Of a DNA stretch of 64,000 nucleotides, positions 8,806 through 17,159 are shown in pieces. Within the stretch, counting starts at the first letter, position 1, and each line of letters opens with the position of its first letter. The notes under the pieces were generated by a model that saw only the letters and a list, made by a program, of their open reading frames with translations, did no database searches and had not been told where the DNA came from. The position numbers and the translations under genes were made by a program. Origin of the DNA: Micromonospora chalcea (GTDB lineage Bacteria; Actinomycetota; Actinomycetes; Mycobacteriales; Micromonosporaceae); NCBI RefSeq assembly GCF_002926165.1, contig NZ_MAGP01000100.1:31043-95042 (forward strand). The letters run 5' to 3'.

Positions 8806-9467
8806 GTGTGGTGGCAGCCCGCAACGGAACCCCGATGGAGGCGCCGGTCGCGCCGCCGAAGGTGGTCCGGCAGCGACGTGTCCGGCCCGGCCTGCTCGGC
8901 CTGGCGATCCTGCTGATCGCCCTCGGCGGGCTCGGCGCGGCGTTCGCGGTCACCTCGGTGCGCTCCACCGGCACGTACCTGGCCGTGGCCCGGCCGGTCG
9001 ACGTGGGCCGGCAACTCACAGCCGACGACCTGGTGCCGGTGCGCGTCTCCGGCGGGCGGGAACTCCAGCCGGTGCCGGCCGACCGGATGGACGAGGTGCT
9101 GGGACTGCGGGCGGCCGTCCGGCTCACCCCGGGCACGCTGCTCACCGAGGCGCAGCTCACCGAGGCCCCGCTGCTCGGCGCCGGCCAGCAGCAGATCGCT
9201 CTCGGGCTGGAACCCGAGCAGGTGCCGGCCCGCAAGCTGAACCCCGGCGACAAGGTGCTGCTGGTCAGCACGCCGAGCAACGCCACGAACGGCTCCGACG
9301 CGTCCCGTGCCGGCGGAACCCGGTTCGAGGGCACCGTGATCGACACCGCCACGCCGCAGAACGGCGACGTGGTGGTCTACCTGGCGCTGACCGTGCGGGA
9401 CGTGCCGGCGGTCGTGGCGCTCGCCGCCGCCGACCGGATCGCGCTCGTGCTCACCGAGGCGGCCTGA
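8802..9467 (+). CDS. SAF-domain pilus assembly protein, CpaB/RcpC-like
   Basis: 221 residues. A Pro/Arg-rich cytoplasmic start is followed by one membrane segment (about 32-52, LLGLAILLIALGGLGAAFAV) and an exported SAF domain (VDVGRQLTADDLVPVRV). The family normally supports Flp pilus assembly in the envelope. It overlaps the preceding gene by 4 bases and the following ATPase gene by 1 base. Placement directly before CpaE- and TadA-like genes supports the CpaB call. It is shorter than proteobacterial CpaB, as is usual in Gram-positive Tad loci. Confidence 0.85.
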   Translation: MSVVAARNGTPMEAPVAPPKVVRQRRVRPGLLGLAILLIALGGLGAAFAVTSVRSTGTYLAVARPVDVGRQLTADDLVPVRVSGGRELQPVPADRMDEVLGLRAAVRLTPGTLLTEAQLTEAPLLGAGQQQIALGLEPEQVPARKLNPGDKVLLVSTPSNATNGSDASRAGGTRFEGTVIDTATPQNGDVVVYLALTVRDVPAVVALAAADRIALVLTEAA

Positions 9468-10300
9468 TGGCGATCATCGCCCTGGTCTCGGCGAAGGGAT
9501 CGCCGGGCGTCACCACCGCGGCGCTCGCCGCCGCGCTGAGCTGGCACCGGCGGCTCGTGCTGGCCGAGTGCGACCCGGCGGGCGGCTCGATCCTCGCCGG
9601 CTACCTCGGCGGGGCCCTGGACGGCCCGCGCGGCATCGGTGAGCTGGCGGTGGGCGAGCTGCGCGACGGCAGCCTGGAGCACACGTTCTGGTCCCAGCTG
9701 GTCGACCTGGACGCGCCCCGGCGCGAGCGGCTGCTGCTGCCCGGCGTGGTGGACCCGGCCCAGGCCGGCAGCGTGATCCCGCTGTGGCAGCGCTTCGCCG
9801 ACTACTTCACCGGGCTGGAGCGCGGCGAACCGCCGTACGACGTGCTCGTCGACTGTGGCCGGCTCGCCGTCGGCGGTCCACCGTGGCCGCTGCTGCGGGC
9901 CGCCACCGTGGTGCTGCTGGTCACCCGGGCGACCCTGCCCGACCTCTCCGCCACCCGGGCCACCGCCCGGGCGATCGAACGGGACCTCACCGAGCACCGC
10001 GTACCGCCGGGCACGCTGCGGCTGCTCGTGGTCGGGGACGGGCACGGCACCAGCGAGATCAGCAAGGCGCTGCGGCTGCCGGTGATCGCCCGCCTGCCGC
10101 ACGACCCGCGTACCGCCGAGGTGCTCGCACACGGCGGCACCGTACGCGCGAACCGGCCGTTGATGCGCGCGGCCGGCGCCCTGGAGGTGCCGGTCCGGGC
10201 GCTGCTGGACCGGCGGCGGGCCCGGCTCGCCTGGCCGGGCGCGACCACACCGCGCGCGGTGACCGCCCCGAGCGTGCCGGGGGTGTCCGGTGCGGTTTGA
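9467..10300 (+). CDS. CpaE-like/MinD-ParA family ATPase of the Tad system
   Basis: 277 residues beginning MAIIALVSAKGSPGVTTAAL. The deviant Walker A motif KGSPGVTT sits at residues 10-17, and ECDPAGGS and VLVDCGR follow as the switch and Walker B regions. The N-terminal receiver-like domain of classical CpaE is absent. The likely role is to position or couple the pilus machinery at the inner face of the membrane. ATG overlaps the previous stop by one base, and the 3' end overlaps tadA by 11 bases. Confidence 0.87.
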   Translation: MAIIALVSAKGSPGVTTAALAAALSWHRRLVLAECDPAGGSILAGYLGGALDGPRGIGELAVGELRDGSLEHTFWSQLVDLDAPRRERLLLPGVVDPAQAGSVIPLWQRFADYFTGLERGEPPYDVLVDCGRLAVGGPPWPLLRAATVVLLVTRATLPDLSATRATARAIERDLTEHRVPPGTLRLLVVGDGHGTSEISKALRLPVIARLPHDPRTAEVLAHGGTVRANRPLMRAAGALEVPVRALLDRRRARLAWPGATTPRAVTAPSVPGVSGAV

Positions 10301-11828
10301 GCCGGTCTCCCACGACCCGCGCGGGCAGCAGCCCGGTGTCGTCTCCACGGTTCCGCCGCTGGCGCCGCCGAACGGGCGGCACCACGTGCCCGGCCCGCTC
10401 CCCGCCGCGCCCCCGCCACCGCCCCGCCCCCGGATCGACTTCGCCGTGGTCCGCGAGCTGCGCCGGGAACTGAGCGAACGGCTCACCCACTGGCAGCGCG
10501 GCCGCGAGTTCGACGCCGACGCCGAGGAGGTCGAGCGCGCCCGGCTGGCGGTCACCGTGGTCTCCGCGTACGCCGACTCGGTACGCCGGTCCGGCACGCC
10601 GATGGCGGCGGACGAGGAACGGCTGCTGCTCGACCAGGTGACAGCCGAACTCGTCGGGCTGGGCCGGCTCCAGACGCTGCTCGTCGACGACAGCATCGAG
10701 GAGGTGCACATCCTCGGCTGCGACCAGGTACGCATCACCCGGCACGGCGGCGGCGTCGACTGGGCCGAGCCGATCGCCGAGACCGACGACGAGCTGGTGG
10801 AGATCCTCCAGGCGGCGGCCCGCCGGGCGGGTGCCACCGAACGGTCGCTGTCCACCTCGAAGCCCACGCTCGACCTGCAACTGCCCGACGGCAGCCGCCT
10901 CGCCGCCGTGTTCCTGGTCAGCCACCGCCCGTACGCGGTGATCCGCAAGCACAACACGCTCGCGGTGAGCCTCGAGGACATCGCGGGCGGCCGGCCCGAC
11001 CTGGACGAGATGATCGACCCGCTGCTGCGCGACTTCCTGCGCGCGTCCATGCGCGCCGGGCTGAACATCATGGTCGCCGGGCTCGCCGGGGCCGGGAAGA
11101 CCACTGTCATCCGGGCGCTGATGGACGAGATCCCGGCCGACGAGCCGTACGTGCTGCTGGAGGAGAGCCGGGAACTGCTGCCGGCCCGGCGTGGGCACAA
11201 GCACCGGGCGGTGATGAGCTTCGAGTCCCGGGAGGGGCACGGCGAGCGCGGCGCGGACGGACGGCCGGCGGGTGAGGTCAGCATCGCCGACCTGATCCCG
11301 GTGTCGCTGCGGATGGGCGTGCTGCGGATCATCGTCGGCGAGGTGCGGTCCCGGGAGATCGTGCCGATGCTCCAGGCGATGACCACCAGCCGCGGGTCGA
11401 TGTGCACCATCCACGCGCGTACCCCCTCGGGGGTGAGCGAACGCATCATCGAGCTGGCGCTGTCGCACGGCCGGGAGATGACAGTCGACCAGGCCCGCCG
11501 GATGGCCGGCAACGCGCTCGACCTGATCGTCTACGTGACTGTCGAGGACGAGACCGCGATCGGCGGGCGCAAGCACCGCTTCGTCTCGCACGTCGAGGAG
11601 GTCATCGGCGTCGGCGAAGGCAACCGGATCACCACCACGACCGTCTTCGGCCCCGGGCCGGACGGCCGCGCGGTCCCCCGCCACCTGCCCGAACGCATCC
11701 GCGAGCAGTTGCTGCGCGTCGGCTACGACGCCCGGCTGCTCACCCGGTTCGTCGAGGCCGGCGTGGGCGCGTGGCGGCGGCCCCGGCACACCCGCCTCGG
11801 GGCACGGCCGAACGGAGGCCCGGCGTGA
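10290..11828 (+). CDS. tadA: Tad secretion ATPase TadA/CpaF
   Basis: 512 residues from a GTG. An N-terminal helical region with a Pro-rich start (residues 20-50) leads to the secretion ATPase domain. Walker A is GLAGAGKTT at about 263-271, the Asp box is VLLEESREL, Walker B is IIVGEVRSRE, and a His box is MCTIHARTPSG. This hexameric cytoplasmic ATPase powers Flp pilus extension. Its position after the CpaE-like gene and before tadB and tadC is the standard order. Confidence 0.95.
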   Translation: MRFEPVSHDPRGQQPGVVSTVPPLAPPNGRHHVPGPLPAAPPPPPRPRIDFAVVRELRRELSERLTHWQRGREFDADAEEVERARLAVTVVSAYADSVRRSGTPMAADEERLLLDQVTAELVGLGRLQTLLVDDSIEEVHILGCDQVRITRHGGGVDWAEPIAETDDELVEILQAAARRAGATERSLSTSKPTLDLQLPDGSRLAAVFLVSHRPYAVIRKHNTLAVSLEDIAGGRPDLDEMIDPLLRDFLRASMRAGLNIMVAGLAGAGKTTVIRALMDEIPADEPYVLLEESRELLPARRGHKHRAVMSFESREGHGERGADGRPAGEVSIADLIPVSLRMGVLRIIVGEVRSREIVPMLQAMTTSRGSMCTIHARTPSGVSERIIELALSHGREMTVDQARRMAGNALDLIVYVTVEDETAIGGRKHRFVSHVEEVIGVGEGNRITTTTVFGPGPDGRAVPRHLPERIREQLLRVGYDARLLTRFVEAGVGAWRRPRHTRLGARPNGGPA

Positions 11829-12724
11829 CGCAGATCGAACTGATCGCCCTGGTCTCCGGCGCGGCCTGCGTGGCCGGGCTGGTGCTGGCGGTGGTCGCGC
11901 TCGTCGGCACCCGCCGCCCACCGGGCCCGGCCCCGGGCACCGGGCCCGGCCTGAGCCGACTCTGGACCGGTTCCGGCGCAAGCCGCGCCGACCAGCGCCG
12001 CTACCAGCTCCTGCTCGGCGCCGCGGTGGTCGCCGGGGCGGCGGCGTTCCTGCTCACCGGGCTGCCGGTGGTCGGCCTGCTGGTGGCGCTCGCGGTGCCG
12101 GGCGTGCCGTGGCTGTTCGCGGTGGGCCGGGCCGAGCAGCGGGCCATCGCCCGGGTCGAAGCCGTAGGCGAGTGGACCCGCCGGCTCAAGGACATCTCGG
12201 CCACCGGCCAGGGGCTCCAGCAGGCGATCATCGGCACCATCGCCACCGCGCCGGAGGAGATCCAGGAGGAGGTACGCACGCTCGCCGCCCGCCTCCAGGC
12301 CGGCTGGCTGGCCCGCTCCGCGCTGCTCGCCTTCGCCGACGAGATCGCCGACCCGGTCGCCGACCAGGTGGTGGCCGCGCTGATCCTGCACCTCACCGAC
12401 CGGGGTGAGCGCCTCGGCGACGTGCTCGGCTCGATCGCCACCGCCGCCTCGGCCGAGGTGGCGACGCGGCGCGAGGTCGAGGCCAAACGCACCCAGCCCC
12501 GGTTCGCGGTCCGCTTCCTCACCGGCATGACGCTGGCGACCCTGGCGTACGGGCTGGTGAACAGCGACTACATCCGTCCCTACGGGACGCTCACCGGTCA
12601 GCTCGTGATGGCGGTGCTCGGCGCGGCGTTCGTCGGCCTGCTGGTCTGGGTGCGGTCGATGAGCCAGCCGCCCCGGCCCGCGCGCTTCCTCCCGGCGCCC
12701 GATCCGGAGGAGGCAATCGCGTGA
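11825..12724 (+). CDS. tadB: Tad pilus membrane platform protein TadB (T2SSF domain)
   Basis: 299 residues from a GTG in a GTGA overlap with the tadA stop. A first membrane segment (about 6-26), a pair near 62-98 and a C-terminal pair (about 240-285) flank a cytoplasmic helical T2SSF domain (WTRRLKDISATGQGLQQAI). It forms the inner-membrane platform with TadC and engages the TadA ATPase. Its length and order match the family. Confidence 0.9.
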   Translation: MTQIELIALVSGAACVAGLVLAVVALVGTRRPPGPAPGTGPGLSRLWTGSGASRADQRRYQLLLGAAVVAGAAAFLLTGLPVVGLLVALAVPGVPWLFAVGRAEQRAIARVEAVGEWTRRLKDISATGQGLQQAIIGTIATAPEEIQEEVRTLAARLQAGWLARSALLAFADEIADPVADQVVAALILHLTDRGERLGDVLGSIATAASAEVATRREVEAKRTQPRFAVRFLTGMTLATLAYGLVNSDYIRPYGTLTGQLVMAVLGAAFVGLLVWVRSMSQPPRPARFLPAPDPEEAIA

Positions 12725-13584
12725 TCCTCAACTGGCAGATGGCGATCGCGGTCCTCGGCGGGTGCGCGGTCGGGCTCGGGCTGTTCCTGGTGGTACGCGA
12801 GGCGCTGCCGGCCACCCCGGCGCTCGGCCCGGCGCTGCGCCGGCTGCACCAGCCGCCCGGCCAGGCCCCGGCCGCCGGCGCCGGACCGGACTGGCTCGGC
12901 GGGTTCGCCCGCTGGCTGCGCCCGCCGCACCGGCAGCTCGCGCTGCTCGACCGCACCCCCGAGCAGTACGCGCTGTCGGTGCTGCTCTCCGCGCTCGTCG
13001 GGTTCGCCACCCCGGCGGTCGCCTCGGCGGTGCTCTTCGTCGGCGGGGTGGCGCTGCCGCTGGCCGTGCCGGTGGTGGCCAGCCTGGGTCTGGCGCTCGG
13101 CGCCGGACTGCTCGGGCACCGCTCGGTCCTCGCCAAGGCCGACGCCGCCCGGGACGAGTTCCGGCAGGCGGTCTGCACCTACCTCGACCTGGTGGCGCTG
13201 CAGCTGTCCGCCGCGCACGGCCCGGTGCAGTCGCTGGAACGCGCGGCGGCGGTCTGCGACGGCTGGGTCTTCGACCGGATCCGGGAGGCGCTGCGGCTCG
13301 CCCAGCTCCAGATGCACTCGCCCTGGGACGAGTTGCAGGAGCTGGCCGACCGGATCGGCATCCCGGAACTGGGCGACGTGGGCGCGATCATGCGCTCCTC
13401 CGGCAGCGAGGGCGCCCAGGTGCACGAGACGTTGCGGTCCCGTGCCGACTCGCTGCGCGACCAGATCCGTACCGACAACCTGGCCCGGGCCGAGGGGGTC
13501 ACCAGCAAGTTGGACATCCCCGGCTCGCTGCTGGTGTTCGTCCTGCTCGGCTTCGCCGTCTATCCGTTCCTCGCCCGTCTGTGA
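12721..13584 (+). CDS. tadC: Tad pilus membrane platform protein TadC (T2SSF domain)
   Basis: 287 residues from a GTG, again in a GTGA overlap. Membrane segments lie near residues 5-25, 85-130 and 265-285. The cytoplasmic core carries RDEFRQAVCTYLDLVALQLSAAHG, the typical second T2SSF protein. It partners with TadB in the assembly platform. Translational coupling through the whole tadA-B-C run is implied by the overlaps. Confidence 0.9.
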   Translation: MILNWQMAIAVLGGCAVGLGLFLVVREALPATPALGPALRRLHQPPGQAPAAGAGPDWLGGFARWLRPPHRQLALLDRTPEQYALSVLLSALVGFATPAVASAVLFVGGVALPLAVPVVASLGLALGAGLLGHRSVLAKADAARDEFRQAVCTYLDLVALQLSAAHGPVQSLERAAAVCDGWVFDRIREALRLAQLQMHSPWDELQELADRIGIPELGDVGAIMRSSGSEGAQVHETLRSRADSLRDQIRTDNLARAEGVTSKLDIPGSLLVFVLLGFAVYPFLARL

Positions 13585-13607
13585 ACCCCATCGAGAAGGA
13601 GACGACC

Positions 13608-13817
13608 ATGCACCTCTACGCCTACCTGTACGTGGCGGTGAGCACCCGCCTCGCCGAGCTGCGCCGGGACTCCGAGCGCGGCGACAGCCCGGTGCCGACC
13701 GCGGTGATCATCTTCGGCCTGGTCGCGGTGGCCATGGCGGTCACCGGGCTCGCGCTGGCCAAGGCGAACAACTGGATGAACGCCATCCCGAACAACACGG
13801 CGCCGCAGGCCCCGTGA
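13608..13817 (+). CDS. Small Flp-pilin-like membrane protein
   Basis: 69 residues; ATG at 13608 follows GAGAAGGAG. A short N-terminal amphipathic part is followed by ERGDSPVPTAVIIFGLVAVA, one hydrophobic helix, and a short C-terminal tail (NNWMNAIPNNTAPQAP). Position and architecture suggest the Flp pilin or a related small subunit. However, the Glu at +5 that most Flp pilins carry after the Gly cleavage residue is missing: the sequence reads Gly-Asp-Ser-Pro-Val-Pro. Either it is processed differently or it is an accessory membrane peptide. Its stop overlaps the next start (TGATG). Confidence 0.8.
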   Translation: MHLYAYLYVAVSTRLAELRRDSERGDSPVPTAVIIFGLVAVAMAVTGLALAKANNWMNAIPNNTAPQAP

Positions 13818-14299
13818 TGCCCCGCCCCGCCCGTACGGTCCGGAGCCGGCCGGCGCCCGCCGGCCGGCCCGCCGGTCCGCCCGGTCCGGGGCGGATCGCC
13901 GCTGCTCTGCGCGCCCGTCTGGCCGAGGGCGAGCGGGGCGCCAATCCGGTCGAGCTGGCCGTGGTGATGCCGGTGATCCTGGTGATGCTGTTCGGCTCGA
14001 TCCAGGTCGCCGTCTGGTTCGTGGCCCGGTCCACGGCGCTCAACGCCGCGCAGACCGGTGTGAACGCCCAGCGCACGATCGACGCCGGGCCGGACGCCGG
14101 CCGGGAGCGGGCGATCAGCTTCCTGCAGCAGTCCGGGGACTGGCTGGTCGACTGGGAGCAGACCGGCCCGACGTGCGTCGAGAGCGCCACCGCCGTCACC
14201 TGCACGGTGCAGGGGCGCTCCCTGTCGGTCATCCCGGGTGTCTCGTTCGCGGTCACGCAGACCGCGCACGGCCCGGCCGAACGCTGGACCACCGGATGA
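13817..14299 (+). CDS. TadE-like pseudopilin 1
   Basis: 160 residues. A basic, Pro-rich cytoplasmic leader of about 45 residues ends in GERGANPVELAVVMPVILVM, with the Gly cleavage residue, Glu at +5 and a hydrophobic helix, as in TadE minor pseudopilins. The external part is about 95 residues with two cysteines (TCVESATAVTCTVQG). The prepilin peptidase encoded at 5957 is the likely processing enzyme. It is coupled to its neighbours by 1- and 4-base overlaps. Confidence 0.85.
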   Translation: MPRPARTVRSRPAPAGRPAGPPGPGRIAAALRARLAEGERGANPVELAVVMPVILVMLFGSIQVAVWFVARSTALNAAQTGVNAQRTIDAGPDAGRERAISFLQQSGDWLVDWEQTGPTCVESATAVTCTVQGRSLSVIPGVSFAVTQTAHGPAERWTTG

Positions 14300-14769
14300 G
14301 CGCCGGGCCGCGGCGGGACCGGGGTTCCGTCTCGATCGAGGTGGCGGTGCTCGCGCCCGCCTTCATCGGGCTGATGGTGCTGGCCGGGGTCGCCGGGCGG
14401 ACCGCGATCGCGGACGAGGCGGTGGAGTCGGCCGCGCACGACGCCGCCCGGGCCGCCTCGCTCGCCCGCAACGCCGACGACGGCGCGGAGGCCGCCGAGG
14501 AGGCGGCCCGGAACCAGCTCGGCTGGGCGGGGCTCAACTGCTCCGGTCCACCCCAGCTCGACCTCGCGGGCTCGGTGGCCGGTACGACGACGAGCTTCGC
14601 CGCCGCGTACGCAAGCGCCGCAGGCGTGCCGGCGACCGTGACGGTCACTGTGACCTGCACCGTCTCCTTCGACGACCTGAGCGCGCCCGGCCTGCCCGGC
14701 GTGCCGGGCGGCAAGACCGTCTCGGCGAGGTTCACCTCGCCGCTGGACACCTACCGGAGTCGCGGATGA
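14296..14769 (+). CDS. TadE-like pseudopilin 2
   Basis: 157 residues. A short leader (MSAGPRRDRGSVSIEVAVLA) contains a Gly cleavage residue and Glu at +5, followed by a hydrophobic helix. An Ala/Glu-rich helical stretch (AHDAARAASLARNADDG) and a beta-rich end with two cysteines follow. It looks like the second minor pseudopilin of the Tad system. ATGA overlaps join it to both neighbours. Confidence 0.85.
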   Translation: MSAGPRRDRGSVSIEVAVLAPAFIGLMVLAGVAGRTAIADEAVESAAHDAARAASLARNADDGAEAAEEAARNQLGWAGLNCSGPPQLDLAGSVAGTTTSFAAAYASAAGVPATVTVTVTCTVSFDDLSAPGLPGVPGGKTVSARFTSPLDTYRSRG

Positions 14770-15197
14770 CCGGGCGGCGCGCGGCGGAGAACGGCCGGGT
14801 GAGTCTCTTCCTGGCCGTGGCGATGACCGGCGTACTGGCGATCATCAGCCTCGCCTACGACGGCGCCGGCCAACTGCGCACGCTCCAGCGCGCGGACAAC
14901 CTGGCCGCCGAGGCGGCCCGCGCCGGCGGCCAGATGATCGACCGCGCGCGGGCCATCGAGGGCGGCCCGAAGCAGATCGACCAGGTCGCCGCCCGCGCCG
15001 CTGTCGCCGCCTACCTCGACGCGGCGGGCGGCGTCCAGGACCACGAGGTCGACTTCCCCGTGGTCGGCGCCGAGACCCAGATCCGGGTGAGCGTGCAGAT
15101 CACCTACAGCCGGGACCTGCTGAGTCTGTTCGGCGTGCAGAACTCCGCCACCGTCACCGGTGAGGCCACCGCTCGGGCACTCACCGGCCCACCGTAG
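14766..15197 (+). CDS. TadG-like pilus-assembly protein
   Basis: 143 residues. It begins MTGRRAAENGRVSLFLAVAM, then a membrane helix and an exported domain with YDGAGQLRTLQRADNLAAEAAR. The ENGRVS segment resembles a Tad-type leader, but the Glu at +5 is replaced (SLFLA), which matches TadG-type proteins that carry an N-terminal anchor. It lacks the large von Willebrand-type domain of proteobacterial TadG, as in most actinobacterial loci. It closes the overlapping gene run. Confidence 0.8.
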   Translation: MTGRRAAENGRVSLFLAVAMTGVLAIISLAYDGAGQLRTLQRADNLAAEAARAGGQMIDRARAIEGGPKQIDQVAARAAVAAYLDAAGGVQDHEVDFPVVGAETQIRVSVQITYSRDLLSLFGVQNSATVTGEATARALTGPP

Positions 15198-15212
15198 GAA
15201 GGGAAGGCCGCC

Positions 15213-16223
15213 ATGGGCGCACCCCGACGCTCCCCCGTCCGCCGCGCCGGCCAGGTTCTCACCGGCCTCGGCGCCCTCGTCGTGCTCGTCGGCGTGCTGG
15301 CCGGCGGGCCGGTCGCGCTGCTGGCGTTCGCCGGCAACCCGCTGCCGGATCACCTGCCCACGTTCGCCGAGATCGGTACGACGTTGACCAGCCGCGACGA
15401 CGGTCAACTGTTCCTGCGCGCGCTGGCGGTGGTGGGCTGGTTCGGCTGGGCCACGTTCGCGTTCTCCGTCGTGGTGGAGCTGCTCGCGGCTGCGGTACGC
15501 CGGCCGGCGCCGAAGCTGCCCGGCATGCACCGCCAGCAGAAGGCCGCAGCCGCGCTCGTCGGTTCGGTCGCGCTGATCCTGGCCGCGAGCCCGGCCGCGG
15601 CGAGCGCCGCCGCCCTGACCGCCCCGCAGCCGGCGGTCGCCGCTTCTGCCGTCACCGCGCCGAGCCGGGTCGCGCCGCCGGCCCCGGTCGCGTCGAAGGC
15701 GGACGACCCGGCCGTGTACCGGGTGGCGAAGGGCGACTACCTGGGCGAGGTGGCCGACCGCTACCTGGACGGCTTCGACAGGTACAAGGAGCTGGCCCGG
15801 CTGAACCGGCTCGCCGACCCGGACCGGATCCGCCCCGGCCAGCTCATCACGCTGCCGGACGGCGCGACGGACTCCGGCGCCCGGCGGCACGCCACCGGGC
15901 GGCTGGTGGTGACCAAGCCGGCCCAGACCGCACCGGTCAAGCCGGGTGGCGGCGGCGCGTCGTCGAGCGCGCCGAAGGCGAAGCCGAAGCCCACCCCGCG
16001 GGACGCGACGCCCACCGTGGAGGCGCCGGTCGGTCAGCCGCCGGCCATGTCGGCGGGCGCGTCCCGGCCCACCGCCGAGGAGGGCATCAACCGTCCGCTC
16101 GCCATCTCGGCGGTGCTGGCGGTCGCGAGCATCGTGGGCGCGCAGATCGGCGCGCTGCTGGGGTTGCGCAAGCGGCCGGTGGCCGCCCGCGCGGGTTCCA
16201 GCGGGCGGCACCGGCGGGACTGA
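15213..16223 (+). CDS. Membrane protein with LysM domain, end of Tad cluster
   Basis: 336 residues; ATG follows GGAAGG. Hydrophobic segments near residues 13-40, 68-95 and 108-130 precede an external LysM domain (about 168-212: YRVAKGDYLGEVADRYLDG then IRPGQLITLPDG). A Lys/Pro/Ala-rich linker and a further membrane helix (about 292-312) end the protein. It probably binds peptidoglycan and may anchor the pilus machine to the wall. In many actinobacteria a SARP/BTAD regulator part follows this LysM unit; none is encoded here. Confidence 0.85.
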   Translation: MGAPRRSPVRRAGQVLTGLGALVVLVGVLAGGPVALLAFAGNPLPDHLPTFAEIGTTLTSRDDGQLFLRALAVVGWFGWATFAFSVVVELLAAAVRRPAPKLPGMHRQQKAAAALVGSVALILAASPAAASAAALTAPQPAVAASAVTAPSRVAPPAPVASKADDPAVYRVAKGDYLGEVADRYLDGFDRYKELARLNRLADPDRIRPGQLITLPDGATDSGARRHATGRLVVTKPAQTAPVKPGGGGASSSAPKAKPKPTPRDATPTVEAPVGQPPAMSAGASRPTAEEGINRPLAISAVLAVASIVGAQIGALLGLRKRPVAARAGSSGRHRRD

Positions 16224-16224
16224 G

Positions 16225-17076
16225 TCAGGGCAGCCGGGCCTCGACCCGGCCGGACACCACGCGGGTGGGTAGCACGATCTGGTCGTTCGCGGCCGGGCCG
16301 TGCACCACCTCGCCGCCGTTGAGCCGGAACGCGCTGCCGTGCCAGGGGCAGACCACGCAGGCGTGGCCGTCGATCTGCTGCACAGTGCCCTCGCCGAGCG
16401 GGCCGCTCTGGTGCGGGCAGCGCTCCAGCATCACCGTGACGTCGTCGCCGTCCCGGTAGAGGATCACCGAGACGTCGTCGATCTTCTTGGTGACCAGCTC
16501 GTGCCGGGGCAGGCTGCCCAGGTCGCCGACCCGGTGCCAGCCGTCGCTGATCAGGTGCAGCTCGGAGACGCTCTGGCTGGCCTGGGCACCCTGCTTGTAC
16601 GCGAGGTGCCCACCCAGGTACGCCCCACCGCTGGCGGCGGACAGACCGAGGTAGGACAGCGCCCGGCCGAGGCCGTGCCGCCCGTTGAGGCGGGCCGCCA
16701 GCGAGCCGGCGTACAGCGCCAGGCCGACCGTGTTGGCGGCGGCGTGCACCAGGCCGATCCGGCGCTGGTCGCGGGAGAGCGTGGCCCAGTCGTTGAGCCC
16801 GGCGACCGCCGCCGGGAGCGCGCTGACCGTACCGAGGCCCACCAGCGCGGTGGCGGCCCGGCGTTGGCCGGGCAGCAGGTCCACCACGGCGGCGGAGATC
16901 CACGCGCCGACCGGCACCTGCACCATCGCGGGGTGCAGCGGATGGCCGAGCCACACGCCGTGCAGCGCGTCGCGTACCCGCTGGGAACGCAGCGTGCCCT
17001 GGACGGCGCGCTGCAACCGGTCACCCACCCGGTCGAGACCGGTGGCCTGTTCGATCTTCGTCAGTAGTTCGCGCAC
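16225..17076 (-). CDS. DUF2231 membrane protein fused to a Rieske [2Fe-2S] domain
   Basis: 283 residues from a GTG at 17076 preceded by GGGAAG. The N-terminal two-thirds is a DUF2231-type membrane domain (GHPLHPAMVQVPVGAWISAA plus about four helices). The C-terminal third is a Rieske domain with CPHQSGPL and CPWHGSAF, giving the Cys-x-His and Cys-x-x-His cluster ligands. It is likely a membrane-bound electron-transfer protein; its partner is unknown. It is convergent with the LysM gene, with one base between stops. Confidence 0.88.
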   Translation of the reverse strand: MRELLTKIEQATGLDRVGDRLQRAVQGTLRSQRVRDALHGVWLGHPLHPAMVQVPVGAWISAAVVDLLPGQRRAATALVGLGTVSALPAAVAGLNDWATLSRDQRRIGLVHAAANTVGLALYAGSLAARLNGRHGLGRALSYLGLSAASGGAYLGGHLAYKQGAQASQSVSELHLISDGWHRVGDLGSLPRHELVTKKIDDVSVILYRDGDDVTVMLERCPHQSGPLGEGTVQQIDGHACVVCPWHGSAFRLNGGEVVHGPAANDQIVLPTRVVSGRVEARLP

Positions 17077-17159
17077 CCGTTCCGACTTCCCGGCAGGAGA
17101 GCCCCCAAACCGGACGCCCCGGAATTCCCTCCCAGGTGCGTCGCGGGCATGCTGAGCCC

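Noticed and set aside
11402..11824. In-frame extension upstream of tadB
   Set aside because: It lies within tadA in another frame; the GTG at 11825 in a GTGA overlap matches the TadB family start.
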